Positions 1 to 10,490 of a stretch of DNA of 13,168 bases are shown one piece after another. The stretch's first letter is position 1; each line of letters starts with the position of its first letter. This stretch comes from DASVDK01 sp036381125 [NCBI: Thermodesulfobacteriota bacterium] (GTDB lineage: Bacteria; DASVDK01): the NCBI GenBank assembly GCA_036381125.1, contig DASVDK010000204.1:1-13168 (forward strand), in the 5' to 3' direction. The notes under the pieces are model-generated. The model was not told where the DNA came from, did no database searches, and saw only the letters and a list, made by a program, of their open reading frames with translations. Both the position numbers and the translations under genes were made by a program.

Positions 1-1
1 G

Positions 2-394
2 CTCGTCTTCACCTACCCGCTCGGCAACCGCGTCGCGCGCAGCCGCCTCACGAGCGCAGAGCTGGCGCTGCGCCAGGCGCAGATCCAGGTGCGGACGCTC
101 GAGCTGCAGGTCACCGAGGAGGTGCGCGCGGCCGTGCGGGCGGTCAACGCCAACGCCCAGCGGGTCGAGGCGACCCGCGAGGCGACGCGGCTGGCGCGCG
201 AGCAGCTCACCGCCGAGCAGCGGCGGCTCGCGGTCGGGCTGTCGACCTCGTTCGAGGTCCTGCGCCTGCAGACCGACCTGGCGACCGCGCAGAACGCCGA
301 GATCGTGGCGATCACCGACTACCGGGTGAGCCTCGCCAACCTCGACCGGGTGGCGGGCGTCCTGCTCAACCGGTACGGGATCATGGTGAAGTAG
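2..394 (+). CDS. TolC-family outer-membrane efflux protein, C-terminal part (5' end outside window)
   Basis: The reading frame is open from base 2 to a TAG at 392-394, giving about 130 residues. The fragment begins with a TYPLGNRVARS-like segment typical of the last beta-hairpin of TolC-family outer-membrane factors. It continues into a long Ala/Arg/Glu/Gln-rich amphipathic helix (LRQAQIQVRTLELQVTEEVR, then AREQLTAEQRRLAVG), then STSFEVLRLQTDLATAQNAE and YRVSLANLDRVAGVLLNR, which match the final helices of the periplasmic alpha-barrel. Proteins of this family are trimeric channels that carry substrates from a periplasmic adaptor across the outer membrane. It stands first in a same-strand cluster with two adaptors, an RND permease and a MacB-type ABC transporter, so it is probably their exit duct. 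The start and signal peptide lie upstream of the window. Assignment to the family is firm; substrate is unknown. Confidence 0.88.
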   Translation, partial: LVFTYPLGNRVARSRLTSAELALRQAQIQVRTLELQVTEEVRAAVRAVNANAQRVEATREATRLAREQLTAEQRRLAVGLSTSFEVLRLQTDLATAQNAEIVAITDYRVSLANLDRVAGVLLNRYGIMVK

Positions 395-404
395 CTGAAG
401 TAGC
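387..404. repeat. Perfect tandem 9-bp duplication across the TolC-like stop codon
   Basis: TGAAGTAGC occurs twice in immediate succession at 387-395 and 396-404. The first copy contains the TAG stop of the outer-membrane factor gene (392-394), and the second places another in-frame TAG at 401-403. It is seen directly in the sequence and looks like a small slippage duplication that left a back-up stop codon. No other function is apparent. Confidence 0.8.
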
Positions 405-411
405 CAGGGGA

Positions 412-417
412 AAGGAG
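412..417 (+). promoter_or_regulatory. Ribosome binding site supporting the GTG start at 424
   Basis: AAGGAG lies 6 bases upstream of the GTG at 424. This good Shine-Dalgarno match selects a GTG start followed by a basic N-terminus and a hydrophobic stretch. The only ATG nearby in that area (441) is in another frame and reads an Arg/Gly-rich shadow. Confidence 0.6.
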
Positions 418-423
418 TCGCCC

Positions 424-855
424 GTGCCGCGTCCTCGTCGATGGCTCCCCGTCGTGGCTGTGGCCCTCGGCGCCGCCAGCCTCGGTCTCGGCGGCGTGGG
501 CGGTCCGGCGCCCGGCAAGGTGCCGGTGCCGCCGCGGAACTTCACGGCGGAGGTCACCGACCGCCAGGGGGTCGTCACGAAGGCGAGCCAGGTCTCCTGC
601 GGCGGCGAGATCTTCGTCGTCGGCAAGCGGGGGGACACGACGCTCACGGTCGGCTTCGAGAAGATCCGCCGCGTCCGGTTCGGCACCCCGACCGAACGCA
701 CCGTCGAGGCCACGGTCGAGACGACCGGCGGCGAGACGGTCCGCCTGCGGGTCGACCGGGACCTGACCTGCGCCGGGGTCACCGAGTTCGGCACGGTCCA
801 GGTGGCGGCGGGCGACCTCCAGGCGATCGTCTTCACCGGAGAAGTTCGGCGCTGA
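424..855 (+). CDS. Small secreted protein of unknown function within the efflux cluster
   Basis: This gene encodes 143 residues from a GTG start with a clear Shine-Dalgarno. The N-terminus has basic residues (PRPRR) followed by a hydrophobic stretch at about residues 8-26 with small residues after it, so export to the periplasm or a membrane-anchored form is likely. The mature part is beta-rich with two cysteines (C59 and C116) that could form a disulfide. It contains two similar segments that look like repeated strands: FEKIRRVRF near 78-86 and GDLQAIVF near 130-137. I do not recognise the family. It lies 29 bases after the outer-membrane factor gene and 28 bases before the adaptor gene on the same strand, so it may be a periplasmic accessory of the pump, but that rests only on position. 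Confidence 0.7.
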   Translation: MPRPRRWLPVVAVALGAASLGLGGVGGPAPGKVPVPPRNFTAEVTDRQGVVTKASQVSCGGEIFVVGKRGDTTLTVGFEKIRRVRFGTPTERTVEATVETTGGETVRLRVDRDLTCAGVTEFGTVQVAAGDLQAIVFTGEVRR

Positions 856-867
856 GCCGCTCGGGAG

Positions 868-877
868 GCGCTATTCT
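868..877 (+). promoter_or_regulatory. Candidate extended -10 promoter element for the lipoprotein adaptor gene
   Basis: GCGCTATTCT sits directly before the adaptor start codons. The hexamer TATTCT (872-877) matches four of six bases of the sigma-70 -10 consensus, and position +1 would fall about 7 bases later, at the ATG at 884. No convincing -35 box is visible. Two other gene starts in the window carry the same GCGCTA-YYMT pattern (5337-5346 and 9555-9564), which strengthens the call. An alternative reading is that GGGAGG at 863-868 acts as a ribosome binding site for the TTG at 878. Confidence 0.38.
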
Positions 878-883
878 TTGACG

Positions 884-2137
884 ATGCGGGAGAGGACGAG
901 GCGACGGCGGCCGATGGCCTGGCTTGCGGCGCTCGGGGTCATGGCCACGCTCGTCGCCGGGTGCGGCTCGGGCGAGGCGCCTCGGCCGCCCGCGGGCGAG
1001 GCGCGTCCGCCGGGAGGCCCACCGTCGGCCGTCGCGGCGCTCCCCACCCGCTCCGTCTCGGTCGCCCCGGCGGTCTCCCGGCCCCTTCCCCGCCTGGTCC
1101 CGGTGACCGGCACGCTCGCCGCCGACGAGCGCGTCGTCCTCGCCTTCAAGGTGGACGGCATGCTCGCCGAGATCCCGGTCGACCTCGGCAGCCCCGTCAA
1201 GCGCGGCTCGCTCGTCGCGCGCCTCGACCCCACCGACTACCGGCTCCGCGTGGAGCAGGCCGAAGCCGCGCTGAAGCAGGCCCGCACCCGTCTCGGGCTG
1301 CCGGCCGAGGGCACCGACGACACCATCGACCCGGAGGCCTCGGCCCTCGTGCGCCAGGCCCGGGCCATGCTCCGGGAGGCCCGGCTCACCCGCGATCGCA
1401 CGGCCACTCTCTGGGACCAGCGCCTGGTCTCGCGGGCGGCGCTCGACTCGGCCGAGGCGGCGCTCCAGGTGGCCGAGGGGCGCTACCAGGACGCCCTCGA
1501 GGAGGTCCGGACCCGCCAGGCGCTCCTCGTCCAGCGGCGCTCCGAGCTGGCCATCGCGCGCCAGCAGCTCGCCGACACGGTCCTCACCGCGCCGATCGAC
1601 GGCGTCGTGCAGGAGCGGCAGGCGTCGCGCGGCGAGTACCTGGAGGCCGGCACGCCGGTGGTCACCGTCGTCCGGGTCCACCCGCTGCGGCTCCGGCTCG
1701 CGGTGCCCGAGCGCGCGGCCGCCGGCGTGCAGGCCGGCCAGGAGGTGCGCGTGCGCGTCGAGGGCCGGGATACGGTCTTCAAGGGGCGCGTGGCCCGGCT
1801 CGCCCCCGCCATCGACGAGACGACCCGCACCCTCCTCGTCGAAGCGGAGATCCCGAACGAGCGAGGGCTCCTGCGGGCGGGCGCCTTCGCCCGGGCCGAG
1901 ATCGTCACCGACGCGGACGTCCCGACCGTCCTCGTCCCCTCGACGGCGGTCGTGACCTTCGCGGGCGTCGAGAAGGTCCTCACGGTCCGCGACGGCAAGG
2001 CGGTCGAGCTGCCGGTCCGCACCGGGCGCCGGGAAGGGGGGCTCGTCGAGATCGCCGCCGGCCTCGAGGCGGGCGAGCCGGTGGTCGTCGAGCCCGGCAG
2101 CCTCGTGGGCGGCCAGCCCGTGACGGTGGTCCAGTAG
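884..2137 (+). CDS. RND efflux periplasmic adaptor (membrane-fusion protein), lipoprotein
   Basis: This encodes 417 residues from the ATG at 884; a TTG at 878 would add two. The N-terminus has an Arg-rich head, a hydrophobic segment and a lipobox LVAG-C with the acylated cysteine at residue 27, so the protein should be a periplasmic lipoprotein. Its order of parts is typical of AcrA/HlyD_D23-type adaptors: a first barrel-sandwich half (VLAFKVDGMLAEIPVDLGSP), a long alpha-hairpin at about residues 120-230, the second sandwich half (DTVLTAPIDGVVQERQ), a beta-barrel domain with ARLAPAIDETTRTLLVEAEI, and a membrane-proximal domain. These adaptors form a ring that joins an RND pump to the outer-membrane channel. 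The stop is 4 bases before the RND permease start, so the two are surely co-transcribed and work as a pair. Family assignment is secure; substrate is not predictable from sequence. Confidence 0.9.
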   Translation: MRERTRRRRPMAWLAALGVMATLVAGCGSGEAPRPPAGEARPPGGPPSAVAALPTRSVSVAPAVSRPLPRLVPVTGTLAADERVVLAFKVDGMLAEIPVDLGSPVKRGSLVARLDPTDYRLRVEQAEAALKQARTRLGLPAEGTDDTIDPEASALVRQARAMLREARLTRDRTATLWDQRLVSRAALDSAEAALQVAEGRYQDALEEVRTRQALLVQRRSELAIARQQLADTVLTAPIDGVVQERQASRGEYLEAGTPVVTVVRVHPLRLRLAVPERAAAGVQAGQEVRVRVEGRDTVFKGRVARLAPAIDETTRTLLVEAEIPNERGLLRAGAFARAEIVTDADVPTVLVPSTAVVTFAGVEKVLTVRDGKAVELPVRTGRREGGLVEIAAGLEAGEPVVVEPGSLVGGQPVTVVQ

Positions 2138-2141
2138 GCCC

Positions 2142-5348
<3,207 letters not shown>

Positions 5349-5352
5349 CGCC

Positions 5353-6687
5353 GTGATGTCCGCGGCGCGCCACGGGTCCCCGCATCGTCGCCTCGCCCTC
5401 GCCGCGGTCGGCCTCCTCGCCATCGTCGCCGTCCTCTGGCTCGCCCGCGGCTTCCGCGAGGCGCCGGCGGCCCCCGCCCCGCCGACCGCCACCGTCGAGG
5501 CGGCGCCGATCGTCGTCCGGGTGCGGGAGACCGGCACCGTCATCCCCCGCCTCGCGGTCGAGGTCAAGTCCAAGGTCGGCGGCGAGGTCGTCAAGATGGC
5601 GGCCACCGAGGGGCAGGTCGTCGAGGCCGGCGCGGTCCTCGCCCAGATCGACCAGACCGATTTCGTCTCGCGCGTGCGCCAGGCCGAGGCCGACCTCGCC
5701 TCCGCCCGCGCGCGTCTCTCCGCGCTCGTCGAGGGCTCGCGGCCGCAGGAGATCGCCCAGGCGGAGGCCGAGGTCGCCCGCGCCAGGATCGCGCTCGCCG
5801 ACGCGGAGAAGACCGAGAAGCGGCTCCTCGCGCTCCTCGAGGAGGGCTTCATCTCCCGCTCCGAGGTCGACGCCGCGGTCACCGAGCGCGAGATCGCGCA
5901 GCAGGCGCTCATCCGGGCCCAGGAGGCGCTCTCCCTGGCGCGCGAGGGAACGCGGCAGCAGGAGATCGTCCAGGCGCGCGCCGCCGTCGTCCGGGCCGAG
6001 GACGTCCTGCGCAACGCCCGGGAGCAGCTGCGCGACACCATCATCCGCGCCCCCATCAGCGGCACGGTGATCCGCCGCAAGGTGAACGAGGGCGAGATCG
6101 TGACCGCCGGCAACGTCTCTACGTCGGTCGGCACGCTCCTGCTCGTGGTGGCCGACCTCTCGGAGATCCTGGTGCGCTCGAAGGTCAACGAGGTCGACGT
6201 CCCGAGGCTTGCCATCGGGCAGCCGGCCGAGGTGCGCCTCGACGCCCTCCTCGGGACCGTCTATCGGGGCGAGGTCGTCCGGATCGCCCCCGCCGGCGAC
6301 CGCGACGCCTCGAAGAACATCGTGACGTACGAGGTGGACGTGCGGCTGGCCGATCCGGACGCGAGGATCCGGCCGGAGATGACGGCGAGCGTCGACATCA
6401 TCGTCGGCCGCAAGGCGCGCGCCCTGGTCGTCCCCGCCGAGGCGGTGCAGCGCGAGGCGCCGCGCGCCGACGGCACGGTCCGCGAGGTCGTCTACGTCCG
6501 CCGCGGCGAGGGGGAGGCGGCGACCTTCGAGCCGGTCCCGGTGACGATCGGGCTGCGCAACGAGACCCACGTCGAGATCCTCTCCGGCGTCGAGGCCGGG
6601 GACGTCGTGCGCCTCGGGTCCGGCAACGGCCACGAGCCGAGACCGGCCGGCTCGCCGCGACGCGGCCGGGCGGCGAGGGTGCGCTGA
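5353..6687 (+). CDS. MacA/HlyD-type periplasmic adaptor of an ABC exporter
   Basis: This encodes 444 residues, starting GTG-ATG (either codon could be used). A single transmembrane anchor spans about residues 12-32, so unlike the first adaptor this one is inner-membrane-anchored rather than lipidated. The barrel-sandwich halves are at about 66-100 ([19 protein letters not shown]) and 226-265 ([19 protein letters not shown]). They flank a long coiled-coil hairpin whose two arms carry similar segments, [12 protein letters not shown] near 128-139 and [12 protein letters not shown] near 199-210. A beta-barrel and membrane-proximal domain follow, with VVPAEAVQ near 359-366. The C-terminal tail is basic. 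It is followed after 4 bases by a MacB-type ATPase gene and then its permease, which fits the MacAB arrangement, in which the adaptor contacts the permease and reaches the outer-membrane channel. Family call is firm. Macrolide, lipopeptide, siderophore or lipid export cannot be told apart. Confidence 0.9.
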   Translation: MMSAARHGSPHRRLALAAVGLLAIVAVLWLARGFREAPAAPAPPTATVEAAPIVVRVRETGTVIPRLAVEVKSKVGGEVVKMAATEGQVVEAGAVLAQIDQTDFVSRVRQAEADLASARARLSALVEGSRPQEIAQAEAEVARARIALADAEKTEKRLLALLEEGFISRSEVDAAVTEREIAQQALIRAQEALSLAREGTRQQEIVQARAAVVRAEDVLRNAREQLRDTIIRAPISGTVIRRKVNEGEIVTAGNVSTSVGTLLLVVADLSEILVRSKVNEVDVPRLAIGQPAEVRLDALLGTVYRGEVVRIAPAGDRDASKNIVTYEVDVRLADPDARIRPEMTASVDIIVGRKARALVVPAEAVQREAPRADGTVREVVYVRRGEGEAATFEPVPVTIGLRNETHVEILSGVEAGDVVRLGSGNGHEPRPAGSPRRGRAARVR

Positions 6688-6691
6688 GGCG

Positions 6692-7393
6692 GTGGTCCGG
6701 CCCGTCATCGAGGCGTCCGACCTCACGAAGGTCTACCGGATGGGCGACGAGGAGGTGTACGCGCTGCGCGGCGTCTCGCTGCGCGTCGACCCGGGGGAGT
6801 TCGTGTCGATCATGGGCCCGTCCGGCAGCGGCAAGACCACCCTCATGGACATCCTCGGCTGCCTGGCGAGGCCCACGTCGGGCCGCTACCGGCTCGAGGG
6901 GGAGGACGTGGCGCGCCTGTCGGAGGCGGACCTCGCCCGGGTGCGCAACCGCCGGATCGGCTTCGTCTTCCAGACCTTCAACCTCCTCGCACGCGCGGAC
7001 GCGAGGGAGAACGTCGAGTTGCCGCTCCTCTACGCCGGCGTGCCGCGAGCCGAGCGCCGGGCCCGGGCCGAGGCGGCGCTCGCGGCCGTCGGCCTCTCGG
7101 ACCGGATGCGCCATCGGCCGAACGAGCTGTCGGGGGGGCAGCGCCAGCGGGTCGCCATCGCGCGCGCGCTCGTGGCCGAGCCCGCCCTCGTCCTCGCCGA
7201 CGAGCCCACCGGAAACCTCGACTCGCGCTCGGGCGCCGAGATCCTCGCCCTCTTCGAAGCGCTCTCCGCGCGCGGGGTGACGCTCGTCCTCGTCACGCAC
7301 GACGCGGGCGTCGCCGGGCGCGCGCGCCGCGTCGTCACCCTCCGCGACGGTCGCATCGTGAGCGACGCCGCCGCCCAGCCGGCCCTCGCATGA
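6692..7393 (+). CDS. MacB/LolD-type ABC transporter ATP-binding protein
   Basis: This encodes 233 residues from a GTG start 4 bases after the adaptor stop. All catalytic motifs of an ABC ATPase are present: Walker A GPSGSGKT at 42-49, Q-loop Gln at about 94 (FVFQTFNLL), signature LSGGQ at 146-150, Walker B LVLADE at 166-171 with the catalytic Glu, D-loop GNLDS near 174-178, and the switch His at 203 (VTHD). The FVFQTFNLL segment and TGNLDSRSG are characteristic of the MacB/LolD/FtsE branch. In E. coli MacB the ATPase and permease are one chain; here they are separate genes. The last four bases overlap the permease start (ATGA), so translation is probably coupled. It should energise the permease by ATP hydrolysis at the cytoplasmic face as a dimer. 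Confidence 0.94.
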   Translation: MVRPVIEASDLTKVYRMGDEEVYALRGVSLRVDPGEFVSIMGPSGSGKTTLMDILGCLARPTSGRYRLEGEDVARLSEADLARVRNRRIGFVFQTFNLLARADARENVELPLLYAGVPRAERRARAEAALAAVGLSDRMRHRPNELSGGQRQRVAIARALVAEPALVLADEPTGNLDSRSGAEILALFEALSARGVTLVLVTHDAGVAGRARRVVTLRDGRIVSDAAAQPALA

Positions 7394-8616
7394 GCATCGC
7401 CGAGGCCTTCCTCGTCGCGCTGCGCGGCCTCGCGGCCAATCGCCTGCGCACCGCCCTCACGATGCTCGGCATCGTGATCGGCGTCGCGGCCGTCATCGCC
7501 ATGACGTCGATCGGCGAAGGGGCGCAGCGCCGGGTGACGAACCAGATCACGAGCCTCGGGACCAACCTGATCCTCGTCTTCCCCCGGCGCCCGAGACCGA
7601 GCGAGCTGGTGGGGCTGCCCGGCCGCTCCGACGGCGTGGTCAAGGCCGACGCCGACGCCATCGCCGCCGAGGTCCCGGGAGCCGCGCTCGTCGCGCCGTC
7701 GATCAACGTGACCGGCACCGCCCAGCGTCTCGACTACACCTTCGAGGGCAGCATCGAGGGCACGACCCCGAGCTACGCCGTCATCCGGAACTTCGCGGTG
7801 GCGCGGGGCCGCTTCCTGACCCAGGCGGACCTCGACGAGTGGCGGTCGGTGGCCGTCCTGGGCACCGAGGCGGCCGAGGCCCTCTTCCCCGACGGCACCG
7901 ACCCCATCGGCCAGGACATCCGGATCGGGACGGAGCGCCTCGTCGTCGTCGGCGTCATGGCGCCCAAGGGCCAGGTCTTCTTCACGAACTTCGACGAGAA
8001 GATCTTCATCCCCATCACCACCGCGTCCAAGCGCTTCACCGGCGACGAGCGTCTCGGCTCGATCCAGGTCGAGGCCCGCTCGGCGGCCACCGTGGCGGAG
8101 ACGCGCGCCGCCGTCGAGGCGCTCCTCGAGGCCAGGCACGAGGGGGTCCCCGACTACCGGATCCGCAGCCAGGACGAGTTCCTCGGGACGCTGCGCCAGA
8201 CGGTCACGACCTTCCGCCTGCTCCTCGGCGGGATCGCCGCCATCTCGCTCCTCGTCGGCGGCATCGGTATCATGAACATCATGCTCGTGTCGGTCACCGA
8301 GCGGACGCGCGAGATCGGGGTCCGCAAGGCGGTCGGCGCCACGCGCGGCGACGTGCTGCGGCAGTTCCTGATCGAGGCGGTCGCGATCAGCGCCGTCGGC
8401 GGGGTGATCGGCATCCTGGCCGGCATCGGCCTCGGCGAGGGGGTCGCCCGCCTGTTGTCGGAGGGGCTGCCCGGCGACCCGTGGGAGTCGGTGGTGTCCC
8501 CGGCGGCCATTGCGATCGCGGTGACGTTCGCCGTCGGGGTCGGGGTCGTCTTCGGCCTCTATCCGGCCGCGCGGGCGGCAGCGCTCGACCCGGTCGAGGC
8601 GCTGCGATACGAGTAG
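7390..8616 (+). CDS. MacB-type ABC transporter permease (FtsX domain)
   Basis: This encodes 408 residues from an ATG that overlaps the ATPase stop. The topology is that of MacB-like permeases. One transmembrane helix lies near residues 20-44 ([16 protein letters not shown]) and is preceded by a cytoplasmic amphipathic helix with [13 protein letters not shown] periplasmic MacB_PCD domain of about 230 residues follows. Three more helices form the FtsX domain at about 277-300 ([20 protein letters not shown]), 330-352 and 370-392. Family hallmarks are SIGEGAQ after the first helix, [17 protein letters not shown] after the second, and the C-terminal [20 protein letters not shown]. Such permeases work by mechanotransmission, driving substrate from the periplasm out through the adaptor and channel rather than across the inner membrane. 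It completes a MacAB-like set with the two preceding genes. Length and motifs look intact. Confidence 0.94.
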   Translation: MSIAEAFLVALRGLAANRLRTALTMLGIVIGVAAVIAMTSIGEGAQRRVTNQITSLGTNLILVFPRRPRPSELVGLPGRSDGVVKADADAIAAEVPGAALVAPSINVTGTAQRLDYTFEGSIEGTTPSYAVIRNFAVARGRFLTQADLDEWRSVAVLGTEAAEALFPDGTDPIGQDIRIGTERLVVVGVMAPKGQVFFTNFDEKIFIPITTASKRFTGDERLGSIQVEARSAATVAETRAAVEALLEARHEGVPDYRIRSQDEFLGTLRQTVTTFRLLLGGIAAISLLVGGIGIMNIMLVSVTERTREIGVRKAVGATRGDVLRQFLIEAVAISAVGGVIGILAGIGLGEGVARLLSEGLPGDPWESVVSPAAIAIAVTFAVGVGVVFGLYPAARAAALDPVEALRYE

Positions 8617-8653
8617 CCGGCGGACGCCCGATCCCGGTCGGCCGCCGTCACGC

Positions 8654-8660
8654 GAGGAGG
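8654..8660 (+). promoter_or_regulatory. Ribosome binding site fixing the mqnA start at 8664
   Basis: GAGGAGG lies 3 bases before the ATG at 8664. The open frame extends far upstream on the same strand, but that part overlaps the permease gene and is rich in Arg, Gly and His. This strong Shine-Dalgarno and the homology starting at MDRPLVVGEIAYAN fix the true start, although the 3-base spacing is short. Confidence 0.6.
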
Positions 8661-8663
8661 CAC

Positions 8664-9542
8664 ATGGATCGTCCGCTCGTCGTGGGAGAGATCGCCTACG
8701 CCAACGTGGTGCCGCTGTTCGACGCCTGGCGGGCCGCCGCCGGCGTCGGGCCCGACGAGGCGCCCCCCGGCGTGCGGATCGTCCGCGGCGAGCCGGCCGC
8801 GCTCAACGAGGCGCTCGCGGCCGGCGAGATCGACCTCGCCCCCTGCTCCTCGATCGAGTACGCCCGCCGCCCCGACGCGTACCGCCTGCTGCCCGACCTG
8901 TCCATCGCCGCCGACGGCGCGGTGGAGAGCGTGCTCCTCTTCGCACGGCGGCCCCTCGAGGCGCTGGCCCCGGCCGGTCGCCGGCCGCGCGTCGCCCTCT
9001 CGCCGGCGTCGGCCGCCTCGAACGCGCTCCTGCGCCTGATCCTCGCCGAGCGCGACATCGGGGCCGAGTTCGCGCCGGCCGCGATGGCGAGCGCCGACGG
9101 CGCCGACGCCGTCCTGGTGATCGGCGACCAGGCCCTCGCGGCCGCCGCCGACGGCGCCCGCGTCGCGCGGGCGGCCGGCTACCCGCTGGTCTACGACCTC
9201 GGGTGCCTCTGGCGCGACCTGACGGGGCTGCCCTTCGTGTTCGCGCTCTTCATCGTCCGGGCCGAGGCCGCCGAGACCCGACCGGAGGACGTGGCCCGGA
9301 TCGGCGCCGCCCTGGCCGCGGCCAAGCGCGCCGCCCCGGCCCGCCGCCTCGACCTGGCGGCCCGGGAGGCCGGACGAGGCGGCCTCTCCGCCGAGCGGCT
9401 CGCGGCTTACTGGGCCGCCATCCGGTACGACCTCGGCCCCCGCGAGCAGGCGGGCCTCGAGGCCTACTTCCGCCTCGCCGCCAGGTACGGACTGCTGCCT
9501 GCCGCCCCACCGCTCCGCTTCACCGCCGCCCCTCTTCCCTAA
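8664..9542 (+). CDS. mqnA: Chorismate dehydratase MqnA (futalosine menaquinone pathway)
   Basis: This encodes 292 residues with a periplasmic-binding-protein-like fold. MqnA removes water from chorismate to give 3-[(1-carboxyvinyl)oxy]benzoate, the first committed step of the futalosine route to menaquinone, in the cytoplasm. Family motifs are clear: GEIAYANVVPLF at 8-19 with the conserved Asn14, GEPAALNEALAAGEIDLAP near 42-60 followed by SSIEYARRPD at 62-71, LLPDLSIAADGAVESVLLF at 75-93, VALSPASAASNALLRLIL near 110-127, VLVIGDQAL at 150-158, and YDLGCLWRDLTGLPFVFAL at 177-195. These separate it from the related MqnD, whose motifs differ. It follows the MacB-like permease by 47 bases on the same strand, but no functional link to export is obvious. 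No other mqn gene is seen, so the rest of the pathway must be elsewhere. Confidence 0.9.
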   Translation: MDRPLVVGEIAYANVVPLFDAWRAAAGVGPDEAPPGVRIVRGEPAALNEALAAGEIDLAPCSSIEYARRPDAYRLLPDLSIAADGAVESVLLFARRPLEALAPAGRRPRVALSPASAASNALLRLILAERDIGAEFAPAAMASADGADAVLVIGDQALAAAADGARVARAAGYPLVYDLGCLWRDLTGLPFVFALFIVRAEAAETRPEDVARIGAALAAAKRAAPARRLDLAAREAGRGGLSAERLAAYWAAIRYDLGPREQAGLEAYFRLAARYGLLPAAPPLRFTAAPLP

Positions 9543-9554
9543 CCCCGGCGGTGG

Positions 9555-9564
9555 GCGCTACCCT
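9555..9564 (+). promoter_or_regulatory. Candidate extended -10 promoter element upstream of the DtxR-family gene
   Basis: GCGCTACCCT has the same GCGCTA-YYMT form as the elements at 868-877 and 5337-5346. TACCCT (9559-9564) is a weak -10 match (three of six bases), and a weak TTCCCT lies 17 bases upstream at 9536-9541. Transcription would start near 9571, leaving a leader of about 65 bases that contains the TTAGG palindrome and a good Shine-Dalgarno. Confidence 0.3.
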
Positions 9565-9584
9565 GAGTGCGAGGGCAGCCCAAA

Positions 9585-9596
9585 GCGTGCACACGC
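9585..9596. repeat. Short inverted repeat GCGTG-CA-CACGC
   Basis: A perfect 5-bp inverted repeat with a 2-base centre lies in the leader between mqnA and the DtxR-family gene, three bases before the TTAGG palindrome. It could be half of a composite operator or chance in GC-rich sequence. It is too short to call alone. Confidence 0.3.
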
Positions 9597-9598
9597 AC

Positions 9599-9613
9599 TT
9601 AGGTCCGCCCTAA
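9599..9613. promoter_or_regulatory. Candidate DtxR-family operator, TTAGG-N5-CCTAA
   Basis: TTAGGTCCGCCCTAA is a perfect inverted repeat of 5 bp with a 5-base centre, ending 22 bases before the ATG of the DtxR-family repressor. Its half-site TTAGG/CCTAA is the outer half-site of known DtxR and IdeR boxes, although in those the central gap is 9 bases. It is AT-rich against a very GC-rich background, and it lies between the presumed promoter and the ribosome binding site. Metal-dependent autorepression is the simplest reading. Confidence 0.5.
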
Positions 9614-9635
9614 CCCGCAGCCCGGAGGGAGCGTC

Positions 9636-10388
9636 ATGCGCACGGAGCGGCCCAACGGCCCGCCGGTCACCTCGACCGTCGAGGACTATCTCCAGCTCAT
9701 CTACAAGATGGTGCAGGAGCACCGGCCGGTGCTCGCGTCGCGGCTCGCCGAGCGGCTCGGCGTCTCGCTGCCGACGGTCCTCGGGACCCTCCAGCGGATG
9801 ACCCGGGACGGCCTGGTCGAGAGCGACGAGAAGCGCCAGATCGCCCTCACCGCACGCGGCCTCGGCCTCGCCGAGTCGATGGTCCGCCGGCAGCGCCTCG
9901 CCGAGCGGTTCCTCGTCGACGTGCTCGGTCTCTACTGGGCCGAGGCCAACGTCGAGGCCCACCTCCTGGAGCACGCCATCAGCCCCAAGGTCGAAGCGCG
10001 CCTGAACGCCATGCTCCGGTCGCCCGCGACCTGCCCCCACGGCAACCCCATCCCGGGCAACGGCGCCGAGGCGCCGCGCGACCTCGTCACGGTCGCGTCG
10101 GGCCAGCCCGGCGAGATCTTCGTCGTGGACCGACTGGCCGAGGACGCCGAGGGGGACGGCGAGTTCCTCGAGTGGCTCCAGCGTCACGGCGTCATGCCGG
10201 GCCGCCGGCTGACGGTGGTCGAGCACGAGCGCGTGGCCGGCACCGTGGTGCTCGAAGGGGACCAGGGGCGCGTCACCTTCGGCCTCTCGGCCGCCGAACG
10301 GGTCTACGGCCGGCGCGAGGCGTCCGGACGGGCCGCGGGCGACGGCGCTGCGAGAGGCCGGAACCGGGAGCACGAGAGGCGAGCGTAG
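9636..10388 (+). CDS. DtxR/MntR-family metal-dependent transcriptional repressor with FeoA-like domain
   Basis: This encodes 250 residues from an ATG with GGAGG 7 bases upstream (9624-9628). An N-terminal winged helix spans about 12-75 (TSTVEDYLQLIYKM, ASRLAERLGVSLPTVLGTLQ). A metal-binding and dimerisation domain spans about 76-141 and ends in the family mark CPHGNPIPG. A C-terminal SH3-like FeoA domain spans about 147-225, with a charged tail of 25 residues. Aligned without gaps to DtxR/IdeR recalled from memory (offset +7), the primary metal site would be D17, H109, E112 and H113. The ancillary positions His79, Glu83 and His98 are Q86, E90 and N105. Asp17 is the MntR-type choice. The likely role is metal-triggered repression of iron or manganese homeostasis genes. 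An operator-like palindrome precedes it. The regulon is unknown, and the nearest upstream gene is mqnA. Confidence 0.9.
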   Translation: MRTERPNGPPVTSTVEDYLQLIYKMVQEHRPVLASRLAERLGVSLPTVLGTLQRMTRDGLVESDEKRQIALTARGLGLAESMVRRQRLAERFLVDVLGLYWAEANVEAHLLEHAISPKVEARLNAMLRSPATCPHGNPIPGNGAEAPRDLVTVASGQPGEIFVVDRLAEDAEGDGEFLEWLQRHGVMPGRRLTVVEHERVAGTVVLEGDQGRVTFGLSAAERVYGRREASGRAAGDGAARGRNREHERRA

Positions 10389-10490
10389 CGGCCCGTCCAA
10401 GGGTCGTCGATCGAACCGCCCCGCCGCCACCCCCGTACACAGGCCCCTCGAGCACCATGCCCTTTCGCCGCAGGACCCGGGGCCGCGCGG

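Noticed and set aside
8618-8647. CGGCGG...CCGCCG inverted repeat after the MacB-like permease stop
   Set aside because: Six-base GC-only arms with an 18-base loop and no T-run; expected by chance at this base composition.
7839-8663. Upstream in-frame extension of mqnA into the permease gene
   Set aside because: The extension is Arg/Gly/His-rich shadow sequence of the permease gene; MqnA homology and a strong ribosome binding site begin at 8664.
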